NCBI GenBank assembly: GCA_949298295.1
Contig: CASFWS010000035.1
Span: forward strand, 1 to 8,602
Source of the DNA: an uncultured Bacillota bacterium
Lineage (GTDB): Bacteria; Bacillota_I; Bacilli_A; RFN20; CAG-826
Direction of reading: 5' to 3'
Length of the DNA stretch: 8,602 nucleotides
Position numbers and translations under genes: made by a program. Below, in pieces: positions 1 to 6,278 of the stretch (the stretch's first letter is position 1; each line of letters begins with the position of its first letter). The notes beneath the pieces were generated by a model. That model was not told the DNA's origin. It saw nothing but the letters and a program-made list of their open reading frames with translations, and searched no databases.

Positions 1-1059
1 TTTCCCCTCATGGGGGTCGACCCGGCCGTCGTTCCTTATGCCCGCCTTTATAGCCTCGTGAGCGCACCCGGAATGGTCTTTCTTGCCCTCAACAACGTCT
101 TTTCCTCGTTCCTGAGGGCCAACAAACGGATGGCCTTTCCGACCCTCGTTGCCTTCCTTTCAAACGTCGTTAATGCAGCGGTGGCCTCCTTGTTCATCTT
201 TGCCATTCCTGGCTTAGGGGAGCTTGAGAAGCTCATCGGGGTTGCCGTCGCGAGCGATCTCTCGCGTCTATCTAGCCTTCTCGCCTCCTATTTCTTCTTC
301 CGCTTTGGGGTCGACGGTCGCCTTTCGATCAGGTGCCTTTTCCCTTTTCCGAAGGCCCTTTTCCGGAAGCTTTTGGCCATCGGCCTCCCGACGGCCGGGG
401 AAACCCTTTCCTACAACGCCTCGCAGCTCGTTCTCGGGATCATCGTGAACGTCTCGGTCGGCGTCCTCGAGCAGAACCTCAGGACCTACCTCATCACCTT
501 CACTTCTCTTATTTATCTATTCGCCGCAGGGTGCGGCACCGCGATGCAGGTAAGCGAGGGCCTTCTTCTCGGTGCCGGGAAAAAGGAGGAGGCTGAGCGC
601 CTCGTTCTCGACGTCGGGACGATGGCCCGGACCGTTTCCTTTCTGATGTCGCTTCTTTTCACCGCCCTCGCCTATCCTATTTTCCTTGCCCTCATGGCCC
701 CGGCCGTCGCCGATCCTAGCGTCAACGTCGGCGGCGTTTCCATCCAAACGGTCGCCCTCATGGCCGTCTATCTCATGCTCATCGATATCGTCCTCGACCA
801 AGGGAGAGCCTCGAACCTCGTATACGTAAGGGCCCTCGAAACGAGCGGCGACATCTCCTTCCCGGTCCTTTGCTCGATTGTGACATCCTGGCTATTTACG
901 GTCGGGGTAAGCGCCCTCTTTTCCCTTGTCTTCGGGCTAGGCGTTTACGGAGCTTTCGTCGGGGCGGCCCTCGATGAGGTCGTCCGGGCAGTGCTTTTTT
1001 ACGTTCGCTGGAAGCGGGGCGGCTGGAAGGAAAGAAATCTCACTTCCGGCCTCTCCTGA
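1..1059 (+). CDS. MATE-family efflux transporter, 5'-truncated by the window edge
   Basis: The reading frame is open from base 1, giving 352 in-window residues, so the real start lies upstream; the ATG at base 10 is an internal Met. MATE proteins are usually about 450 residues, so roughly the first quarter is missing. The family consists of Na+- or H+-coupled antiporters that export drugs, metabolites or lipid precursors across the cytoplasmic membrane. Seen: about eight or nine hydrophobic segments; the family-like stretch around residues 13-40 with the 'SFLRANKRM' loop; a short hydrophilic linker followed by the second-half signature 'LLAIGLP' (residues 124-130); and the 'GAGKKEEAERLV' loop (from residue 191) typical of the MATE C-terminal bundle. 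A basic C-terminal tail follows the last helix. A 46-bp gap separates it from the lipoprotein gene downstream, probably in one operon. The MATE call is fairly sure; the substrate cannot be read from the sequence. Confidence 0.82.
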   Translation, partial: FPLMGVDPAVVPYARLYSLVSAPGMVFLALNNVFSSFLRANKRMAFPTLVAFLSNVVNAAVASLFIFAIPGLGELEKLIGVAVASDLSRLSSLLASYFFFRFGVDGRLSIRCLFPFPKALFRKLLAIGLPTAGETLSYNASQLVLGIIVNVSVGVLEQNLRTYLITFTSLIYLFAAGCGTAMQVSEGLLLGAGKKEEAERLVLDVGTMARTVSFLMSLLFTALAYPIFLALMAPAVADPSVNVGGVSIQTVALMAVYLMLIDIVLDQGRASNLVYVRALETSGDISFPVLCSIVTSWLFTVGVSALFSLVFGLGVYGAFVGAALDEVVRAVLFYVRWKRGGWKERNLTSGLS

Positions 1060-1105
1060 AACGGTTGTATGGTCATGTCCGTCTCAATAAGATGGAGGTA
1101 GCACG

Positions 1106-3457
1106 ATGAAAGCGAAGGCTCTTTTTCTTCTCTTAGGGACACTCGCCCTAACCGCTTGCCAATTCGGGCATAGCGGAAGCGAAAACGCTAGCAATTCCCC
1201 TTCCTCTTCTTCGGAAACGTCGATTTCGGATTCGTCGGGAGACCATTTCCCCTTCGACGTGATCTTTGAGGAAAAGCTCGATATCGGTCAGGTATCGTCC
1301 ATTTCCGCCGATCTGCCTCCTTACGAACTTGACGAGCCCATATCGGTCGCCTTCGAGGACCCTTCGGCCGTCCGCTTCCTTTCTTATGAGCACAACTGCG
1401 TTTCCTTCTATCCCCTCAAGGAAGGAACGCTCCTCTTCACTGTTTCGGCGAATGGGGAAACGGTTGCCGATACGCTCGAGGTCGAGGACGTCCCGAGCGG
1501 ATACTCATTGATCCACGTCGGCGGGATGCCCCATGTCTATGAACCCCTTCCCATCGAATTCAGCGGTCCCGACGGGGAAGCCATCCCGATGAGCGATAGC
1601 GAGTTTCGCCTCATCTCGGGGAGCGAGGAGCCAAGCCGCCTGAGCACCGGGGCTTGGTACTTCGCAACCCCCGGGATATATGCCTTTGGGCTCGCCAAGG
1701 TCGGCGAGAAGGCCTGCTCGAATATCGTGACTCTCAATGTCGCCCCATCTTCGGATTGGGTCCCCCTTACCCTAACCGCCTCCCTTGCCGACGGGACCCC
1801 CCTCGAACTAAGCGAGCCGAAAGTGCCCATCGGCTCCGAAATCGCCTTTGAATTGAGCCACACGGACGGAACCTCATTCCAAGGCTATTGGACGATCGAA
1901 ACGGAATTCCTGGCCGACCCGAACTTCGAGGAAGTCTCCAACCACGTCTATCGAGCCACCGGGGTCGGGATGGCGGCCTTCCGGCCCAAAGTCTACGCTG
2001 ATCCGGACGGCCCGGACGCAGACTATTACATTTCCCCGGCTTTCGTCGTCGTCTCCGTTTTCGATCCGGACGGGGAAACCCCTTATTCTCTCGAAGTGCG
2101 GGGGAATCTCGACGGGAAGGCGGTCTTCTTCAACGACATGAGCGGCGAATTCGTCGACACGGGGATCGACCTCGTAAGCGACGTCGAGCATCCAACCGTC
2201 GAGCCGACGGCCGATCTTGCGAGCCTTTCGACCGAAAGCACGGCGGGAATCCATTTCCGCTTCGAGAAGGACGGGGTGGCTGATAACGTCTATTCCGTCT
2301 ATGCCTGCCTCGAGTACGAAGGCTCCTTCCCGGTCTATTTCTTCTGGGGGAACGCCGCCTCGGACCTTATCTATTTCCATGCCTACGACCTGAACGAAGG
2401 GCTTTTCCTCATCTCGGCTGGGGCCAGTGAGGCCTTGGTCGGGGAGGAAGTCGCCCTTTCCTACAGCGTGAATGGCATCGATAGCGGCTATGCGATCGAG
2501 TACGTGGCTGAAGGCCCGGGATCTTACTCCCTTTCCGAAGGAACCTTCGTCGCCTACGAGGAAGGGACATACACCTTGCGGGGCCGCTTTGCCTCGAGTA
2601 GCGTCTACGCCATCTTCGAGGCGACAATCACCGTCGTTTCCGATACCCCGCTCGATCCCTATGAGAACGTCGACAAGGACCAATTCTATTCCTCCTACGA
2701 ACCGGCTAAGGATGCCACCGATGCCTATTACCGCTCCCTCCACGGCCTTATGTCCGGTTCCCTCGAGGTCCCCGGCCCGGAGCCGACCGTCGATAGCCTT
2801 GCCCCGATGGAAGGCGGTCTTTTCGTCAAGAATTCGGCCGTCGATTACGTCGAGCGCGGAAAAGGCTACGTCGTCTACGACGCCCGGGGCAACGAGCAAT
2901 TCACCGTCTACGAGGACGGGGCTTACATCACCCTCGAGGAAGTCGCGGCCTACATCCAGGCCTTCGGGAAGGTCCCGGCCAACTATTACGAGGACCGTTA
3001 CGACTACCCGAGCCCCGAGGTCAGCCCCTGGGGCGAGTACCTGCGCTTGAACGACAGCTACTTCTCCGGGGATACCGACCGCTATCCCTATGAGCCTCTC
3101 CTCCCGGACATTTCGGGAGAAGGCGGCCTTACCGATTATCACGAAGTCGACATCGGGACGACGGGTACTTACACCGGGCCTTCTTATCCGGTCCGGATTT
3201 ATAACGACGGCCGCAGGATCACCCGCGGCGGGGCACGGATTGTCTACGCCAAGCGCCGCCTCGGGGAAGAGATTGCCGCCTCCGAACGCCATCTCTTCTA
3301 CACTTACAACCATTACAACGACTTCCAGGAGTACTTGAACTACTTCGAAGGCTGGGGCACGATTTTCGGGAACGTCACCGCCGGCGGGGAAATCGACGAA
3401 GTAGCTCCCGGCGGGCCGACGCCTTACGTCGAGGTCGTCCTTCAAGACCTCTACTGA
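1106..3457 (+). CDS. Surface lipoprotein with Ig-like modules and a C-terminal barnase-like ribonuclease domain
   Basis: A 783-residue exported lipoprotein. The start is fixed by GGAGGT at 1094-1099, 6 nt before the ATG. Residues 1-17 are a lipoprotein signal with lipobox L15-T-A-C18, and residues 19-46 are a Ser-rich stalk. Residues about 47-513 are beta-rich and divide into roughly five Ig-like modules (about 47-130, 131-213, 217-320, 325-435, 436-513); the families are not certain. After a linker (515-540), residues about 600-783 resemble the barnase/RNase N1-T1 superfamily. 'AAYIQAFGKVPANYY' matches the barnase segment VADYLQTYHKLPDNYI, R659 sits at barnase R59, 'YHEVDI' supplies E680 (catalytic base, E73), R707 and R711 match R83 and R87, and H736 in 'YNHYNDF' matches the catalytic acid H102. 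The barnase Lys27 position is acidic here, and about 17 and 10 residues are inserted in the E680-R707 and R711-H736 loops. Expected activity is extracellular RNA cleavage. Alternative: a catalytically altered binding domain. Confidence 0.78.
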   Translation: MKAKALFLLLGTLALTACQFGHSGSENASNSPSSSSETSISDSSGDHFPFDVIFEEKLDIGQVSSISADLPPYELDEPISVAFEDPSAVRFLSYEHNCVSFYPLKEGTLLFTVSANGETVADTLEVEDVPSGYSLIHVGGMPHVYEPLPIEFSGPDGEAIPMSDSEFRLISGSEEPSRLSTGAWYFATPGIYAFGLAKVGEKACSNIVTLNVAPSSDWVPLTLTASLADGTPLELSEPKVPIGSEIAFELSHTDGTSFQGYWTIETEFLADPNFEEVSNHVYRATGVGMAAFRPKVYADPDGPDADYYISPAFVVVSVFDPDGETPYSLEVRGNLDGKAVFFNDMSGEFVDTGIDLVSDVEHPTVEPTADLASLSTESTAGIHFRFEKDGVADNVYSVYACLEYEGSFPVYFFWGNAASDLIYFHAYDLNEGLFLISAGASEALVGEEVALSYSVNGIDSGYAIEYVAEGPGSYSLSEGTFVAYEEGTYTLRGRFASSSVYAIFEATITVVSDTPLDPYENVDKDQFYSSYEPAKDATDAYYRSLHGLMSGSLEVPGPEPTVDSLAPMEGGLFVKNSAVDYVERGKGYVVYDARGNEQFTVYEDGAYITLEEVAAYIQAFGKVPANYYEDRYDYPSPEVSPWGEYLRLNDSYFSGDTDRYPYEPLLPDISGEGGLTDYHEVDIGTTGTYTGPSYPVRIYNDGRRITRGGARIVYAKRRLGEEIAASERHLFYTYNHYNDFQEYLNYFEGWGTIFGNVTAGGEIDEVAPGGPTPYVEVVLQDLY

Positions 3458-3493
3458 CGGCCGCCTTCCTACGGCCGGGAAAGGAGACTGGCC

Positions 3494-4705
3494 ATGCGCT
3501 TTTCTTCGTTAGGAGTCATCGCTCTTTTCTTACTTTCATCGTGCGGCGGGACCGAGGGGACTTCCTCCCCGTCCTCCTTTCTTTCCTCTTCGACGGAAGC
3601 CTCCTCGAGCCACCTCCCGGAAAACTCTTCTTCCGATGGGGATTCCATTTCCTCCTCGACGGAAGGAACTTCCTCCTCTTCCATCAACGCGGAAGAAAGT
3701 TCCTCGAGCGAGGCGGAGACCCTAGCGCCCCTTTCGGTCATTGCTCTCGAGATGAAGAGCACCTACGGGGATAGCTTCCTCATCAAGCAGGGCGACTTCG
3801 AGATGCTCGTTGATGCCGGGACGAGCGTTGACGGCGACACTGTCCGAGCAGCCCTCGATACCTACGTCGAGGATGATGTCCTCGAGGTCCTTGTCCTCAC
3901 CCATTTCCATGCCGACCATATCGGCGGGATGACCGATGTCTCCTTCTTCGACGGCCTTTCGGTAGCCTCGATCGTCGACCCGGGGGTCGTCGCCTCGACG
4001 AACGTCGCGAAGAACTTCATGGCCGTGCGGGACGAACTCGTCGAAGGTGGAAGCGCGTACTATCCCGTCTACGAACTCCTCAACGGTTCTGACCCTGGGA
4101 GAAAATGGGAAATCACCGGGCACGAGGGGATGAGCATCGAGTTCTTCGACACCGGCTTTTCCCGAGAACCGGGTACCTCCTATGGGGGCGACCAGAACAA
4201 TTCCTCCTTGGCTTTTGCCCTTGAATATGGGGAAACAAAATGGCTTTTTGCGGGGGATTTGCCCGGTAGCCTCGAAGACGATCTCGTCGCTAGCATCAAG
4301 CGTGAAGACCCCGATTACTTTGCTTCTTCCTTCAACGTCTTGAAGGCTTGCCACCATGGTTCCGAAGGCTCGAATACCGATACCCTTCTTTCCTTCGTCG
4401 AACCCGATCTCGTCTTTGTCATGTCCGGCCTCGAGCGAAGGAACAAGACGAGCCAGGGGATCGTCGATGCCCAGCATCCTTATCTATCGGCCCTTGAGCG
4501 CTTCCGCGCCTATACCGAGGAGGTCTACTGGACCTCGATCAACGGCACGACGTCGATGGTTTCCGACGGGAAAGGCGTCGCCCTCGAGATGGAGGGCCGG
4601 ACCGAGGATTACTACTATGAGGGAGAGGTTGTCGACCGCGAGGCCGAGCGGGAGGCAACCATCTACGAATCGAAGTACTACCTAGCCATCCAAAGCCTCG
4701 CTTAG
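3494..4705 (+). CDS. Surface lipoprotein with a ComEC-type metallo-beta-lactamase hydrolase domain
   Basis: A 403-residue lipoprotein preceded by AAGGAG (3481-3486), 7 nt before the ATG. It has a short signal peptide with lipobox L14-S-S-C17, then a 60-residue Ser/Glu/Thr-rich stalk (about 18-76) with repeated SSSTE units. The catalytic domain starts near residue 78. Metal-binding motif THFHADH gives H137, H139, D141 and H142. 'GGDQNNSSLAF' and 'WLFAGD' (D255) follow, then 'ACHHGSEGSN' (H287, H288) and a late His (H328, in 'QHPYL'). This order matches the C-terminal beta-lactamase-like domain of ComEC/Rec2, which is thought to degrade the DNA strand not imported, and stand-alone secreted relatives. 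Without ComEC's channel domain it cannot itself import DNA. It probably acts outside the membrane as a Zn- or Mn-dependent phosphodiesterase or nuclease. A phosphorylcholine-esterase-like role is possible, since that enzyme shares the fold. It follows the RNase-like lipoprotein by 36 bp. Fold sure, substrate inferred. Confidence 0.85.
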   Translation: MRFSSLGVIALFLLSSCGGTEGTSSPSSFLSSSTEASSSHLPENSSSDGDSISSSTEGTSSSSINAEESSSSEAETLAPLSVIALEMKSTYGDSFLIKQGDFEMLVDAGTSVDGDTVRAALDTYVEDDVLEVLVLTHFHADHIGGMTDVSFFDGLSVASIVDPGVVASTNVAKNFMAVRDELVEGGSAYYPVYELLNGSDPGRKWEITGHEGMSIEFFDTGFSREPGTSYGGDQNNSSLAFALEYGETKWLFAGDLPGSLEDDLVASIKREDPDYFASSFNVLKACHHGSEGSNTDTLLSFVEPDLVFVMSGLERRNKTSQGIVDAQHPYLSALERFRAYTEEVYWTSINGTTSMVSDGKGVALEMEGRTEDYYYEGEVVDREAEREATIYESKYYLAIQSLA

Positions 4706-5634
4706 AGGAGTTCGATGGAAGGGCCGTCGAGATCGAGCTCGGCGAAGGAAAGGCTCCTCGGGGCCGTACTTTGCCCCCGGCGGATCGAATATTTACCGCG
4801 CTTAAGGTCCATCATGGCCTGGTAGACAGTCGTTTCGCTTGTTCCGTCCTCGTTATAGGCTGTGCCCGGCAAGAAGGCGACGGCGTCGAGGATGGCATAG
4901 AAGCGGTCGGCATTTTCCTTTTCGTCGCTCGAAGAAGGGACGTTGAGGTTCAGGAAAGCGGCCTTGACGAAGCGGGATGAAGAGGAATAGTCCCCGGGGA
5001 GGCCGATTCCGCCCATCCCGACGGAAGTCGGGGCAAGGGAACTCCCGAAGCGGTTAACCGGATAGGAAGAAGAGACGTTGAGGTAGCGGCGGAGGATTTC
5101 CTCCATGAAGGGGAAGGGCGGGTTATTGGTCAATACCCCATAGGGATTTTGATAGAGACGGACTCCTTCGTCGGTCGCCTCGAGGACGAGGGCCCCGGTA
5201 GAATCGGCGATGAGGTAGTGGAGCGGGGCGATCCCCATCGAGGGATCGACGGCCTCGTCGGTGAAGTTCAGCCGTTCGAGTAACGGTCTCGCCTCCTCTA
5301 AGGAGGCATAACGCCCTAAAAGGAAGGGAATGAACTCATACGGAGTGAGGTTTACTTTTCCTTCGACCAGCTTCCCTTCCCGGGCGTAGCCGTGGAAGTT
5401 CAGCCCGGCAACGGCGAGCCCTTTCTCATTCATCGCGTCGAAATAGAGGGGCCGCCCGAAAAGGAAGAGCCCGGTCCCGAGCATGGCGTAGAGAGGAGCG
5501 ACCTCTCCTTCGTGATGGGTGGGAATCTTGGCCCCGCGCGGGGTGAAAAGGGGCCGTTCGCCATAGCTGAGGCCGAGGTCGAGGTTGCGCCCGAAGAGGG
5601 GATGCTCCCCGAAGCGGAAAAGCCCGGTGCACAT
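4702..5634 (-). CDS. Choloylglycine hydrolase family protein, bile salt hydrolase-like
   Basis: A 310-residue N-terminal nucleophile hydrolase (PF02275) with no signal peptide, hence cytoplasmic. The family splits amide bonds: conjugated bile salts into bile acid plus glycine or taurine, or penicillin V. The start must be the ATG at 5634, because Cys2 (MCTGL) has to become the N-terminal nucleophile; an upstream TTG at 5670 would bury it. The active-site set, by comparison with Clostridium perfringens BSH, looks complete: C2, R16 and D19 ('GRNLD'), N79 ('AGLNF'), N170 ('GVLTNNP') and R221 ('SSSRF'). Asn at position 79 (BSH Asn82) is the bile salt hydrolase residue; penicillin acylases usually have Tyr there. 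Length is normal for the family. The gene has no Shine-Dalgarno and a GATAAT box 6 nt before the ATG, suggesting a leaderless mRNA. Its stop overlaps the convergent lipoprotein gene by 4 bp. The family call is very sure; bile salt specificity is inference. Confidence 0.92.
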   Translation of the reverse strand: MCTGLFRFGEHPLFGRNLDLGLSYGERPLFTPRGAKIPTHHEGEVAPLYAMLGTGLFLFGRPLYFDAMNEKGLAVAGLNFHGYAREGKLVEGKVNLTPYEFIPFLLGRYASLEEARPLLERLNFTDEAVDPSMGIAPLHYLIADSTGALVLEATDEGVRLYQNPYGVLTNNPPFPFMEEILRRYLNVSSSYPVNRFGSSLAPTSVGMGGIGLPGDYSSSSRFVKAAFLNLNVPSSSDEKENADRFYAILDAVAFLPGTAYNEDGTSETTVYQAMMDLKRGKYSIRRGQSTAPRSLSFAELDLDGPSIELL

Positions 5635-5640
5635 GGTATC

Positions 5641-5670
5641 ATTATCGGCGTTTTCCTTTAGAAGGGGCAA
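5641..5670 (-). promoter_or_regulatory. Promoter of the choloylglycine hydrolase gene, probably leaderless
   Basis: On the minus strand TTGCCC (5670-5665) is followed by an 18-bp spacer and GATAAT (5646-5641). The next 6 nt (GATACC) lead straight into the ATG at 5634. A sigma-70 type start about 7 nt past the -10 would fall on the A of that ATG. The nearest purine-rich sequence, AAAGGA, is about 19 nt away, too far to act as a Shine-Dalgarno. Confidence 0.6.
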
Positions 5671-5714
5671 GACTTCCGGCCCGAAGAAGGAAAAATGCTT
5701 ACCCGGCCCATTTT

Positions 5715-5732
5715 CCTGCCCTAAGGGGCAGG
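5715..5732. promoter_or_regulatory. Perfect inverted repeat upstream of the small membrane protein, candidate operator
   Basis: CCTGCCC (5715-5721), a TAAG loop (5722-5725) and GGGCAGG (5726-5732) form a perfect 7-bp inverted repeat. It lies where the -35 region of the TATAAT promoter (5742-5747) would be. It is followed by CTTTCTTCC rather than a T run on the plus strand, and by only four A on the minus strand, so it is a poor terminator. An operator is the better reading, but a structured RNA from read-through is not excluded. Confidence 0.45.
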
Positions 5733-5741
5733 CTTTCTTCC

Positions 5742-5747
5742 TATAAT
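5742..5747 (+). promoter_or_regulatory. Perfect TATAAT -10 box directly in front of the small membrane protein gene
   Basis: TATAAT is immediately followed by GTG ATG GTG. There is no clear -35 hexamer; the position 17 nt upstream falls in the inverted repeat at 5715-5732. The expected RNA start is about 5753-5756, which coincides with the third of the start codons (GTG 5754). Confidence 0.55.
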
Positions 5748-5750
5748 GTG

Positions 5751-6278
5751 ATGGTGAACGAAAAGCTCCGCCTCATCAACGTCTATGGCCATCCCGCCTT
5801 TTTGGCCTTCTCGCTTCTTTCCTGGGGGCTCATCTTCCTTTCAGGAGGCGGTCTTCTTTCGATTTATCTTCTTGGCCTTTTCGGCACCGGTGTCTATGCC
5901 TACCTCTTCTACGGCTGCCTCTTTGTCCTTCTTTTCTCGCTCATCCTCTTCATGGCGGTCTTCTCGAAGGTCTTCAACCGCGTATCGACTTTCTTCGGGG
6001 TCGAGGGGGATATCGTCGAAGGGACGATCCTGAGCCAGGAAGAGGCCCGGAAGGCCCTTTACGAAGCCGGGCACCGCTACGCCTCGAACAAAGTGCCGCC
6101 CATCCCGGTCCTTGTGAGGGTTGGGCGGGATAGCCTCGTCCTTCAGGGAAACGTCCTCTCCCCCTTTGGCGGGGCGAAAAGCTTTGCGCCCGGAGAACGG
6201 GTCTATGTTTTCTATTCGCCCCTGAAGCTTTCCAAAGGCGTCGTCATCTACGGCCGCGGGGCCTTCGCCCGCCGCTAG
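5751..6278 (+). CDS. Small membrane protein of unknown function with a C-terminal beta-rich soluble domain
   Basis: About 175 residues; I do not recognise the family. The N-terminal half is hydrophobic and can hold two or three membrane helices (about residues 16-33, 35-50 and 51-72). A charged segment with a likely helix follows ('EEARKALYEAGHRYA', about 95-110), then a beta-rich tail with 'PIPVLVRVG', 'SLVLQGNVLSPFGG' and 'GERVYVFYSPLKL'. The last part recalls small beta-barrel or DUF3592-like tails attached to membrane segments, but this is a weak impression. Three in-frame starts follow directly: GTG 5748, ATG 5751 and GTG 5754. No Shine-Dalgarno is present. TATAAT at 5742-5747 ends just before them, so if it is the -10 box the RNA would start near 5754 and that GTG could be the true leaderless start. 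The ATG is listed as a convention. It is divergent from the choloylglycine hydrolase and overlaps the convergent glycosyltransferase stop by 4 bp. Confidence 0.75.
   Translation: MVNEKLRLINVYGHPAFLAFSLLSWGLIFLSGGGLLSIYLLGLFGTGVYAYLFYGCLFVLLFSLILFMAVFSKVFNRVSTFFGVEGDIVEGTILSQEEARKALYEAGHRYASNKVPPIPVLVRVGRDSLVLQGNVLSPFGGAKSFAPGERVYVFYSPLKLSKGVVIYGRGAFARR

Noticed and set aside
10..12. ATG at base 10 as the MATE start
   Set aside because: The frame is open to base 1, and the protein would lack the first part of the MATE fold; the gene starts outside the window.
1065..1093. TTGTAT with a 17-bp spacer and TAAGAT before the large lipoprotein gene, as a promoter
   Set aside because: Both boxes are weak, and the RNA would start inside or after the GGAGGT ribosome binding site that the gene evidently uses. 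Read-through from the MATE gene is simpler.
1874..3445. A 523-codon open frame on the minus strand opposite the large lipoprotein gene
   Set aside because: It is a shadow of the plus-strand gene: that gene seldom uses TTA, CTA or TCA in the relevant register, so the opposite strand lacks stops. It has no signal, domain or ribosome binding site, and the plus-strand protein has clear motifs.
3458..3477. Two CGGCCG copies that could pair between the lipoprotein genes, as a terminator
   Set aside because: The stem is only 6 bp, each copy is self-complementary, and no T run follows; the next gene's Shine-Dalgarno comes 4 nt later.
1060..4701. A barstar-like immunity gene next to the RNase domain
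   Set aside because: No small cytoplasmic acidic frame with a ribosome binding site is present around the lipoprotein gene; the short frames there are shadows of the two lipoproteins.
5635..5670. TTG at 5670 as the start of the choloylglycine hydrolase
   Set aside because: It would place 12 residues before MCTGL, and family members of this type need Cys at position 2 as the N-terminal nucleophile. The TTG overlaps the probable -35 box.
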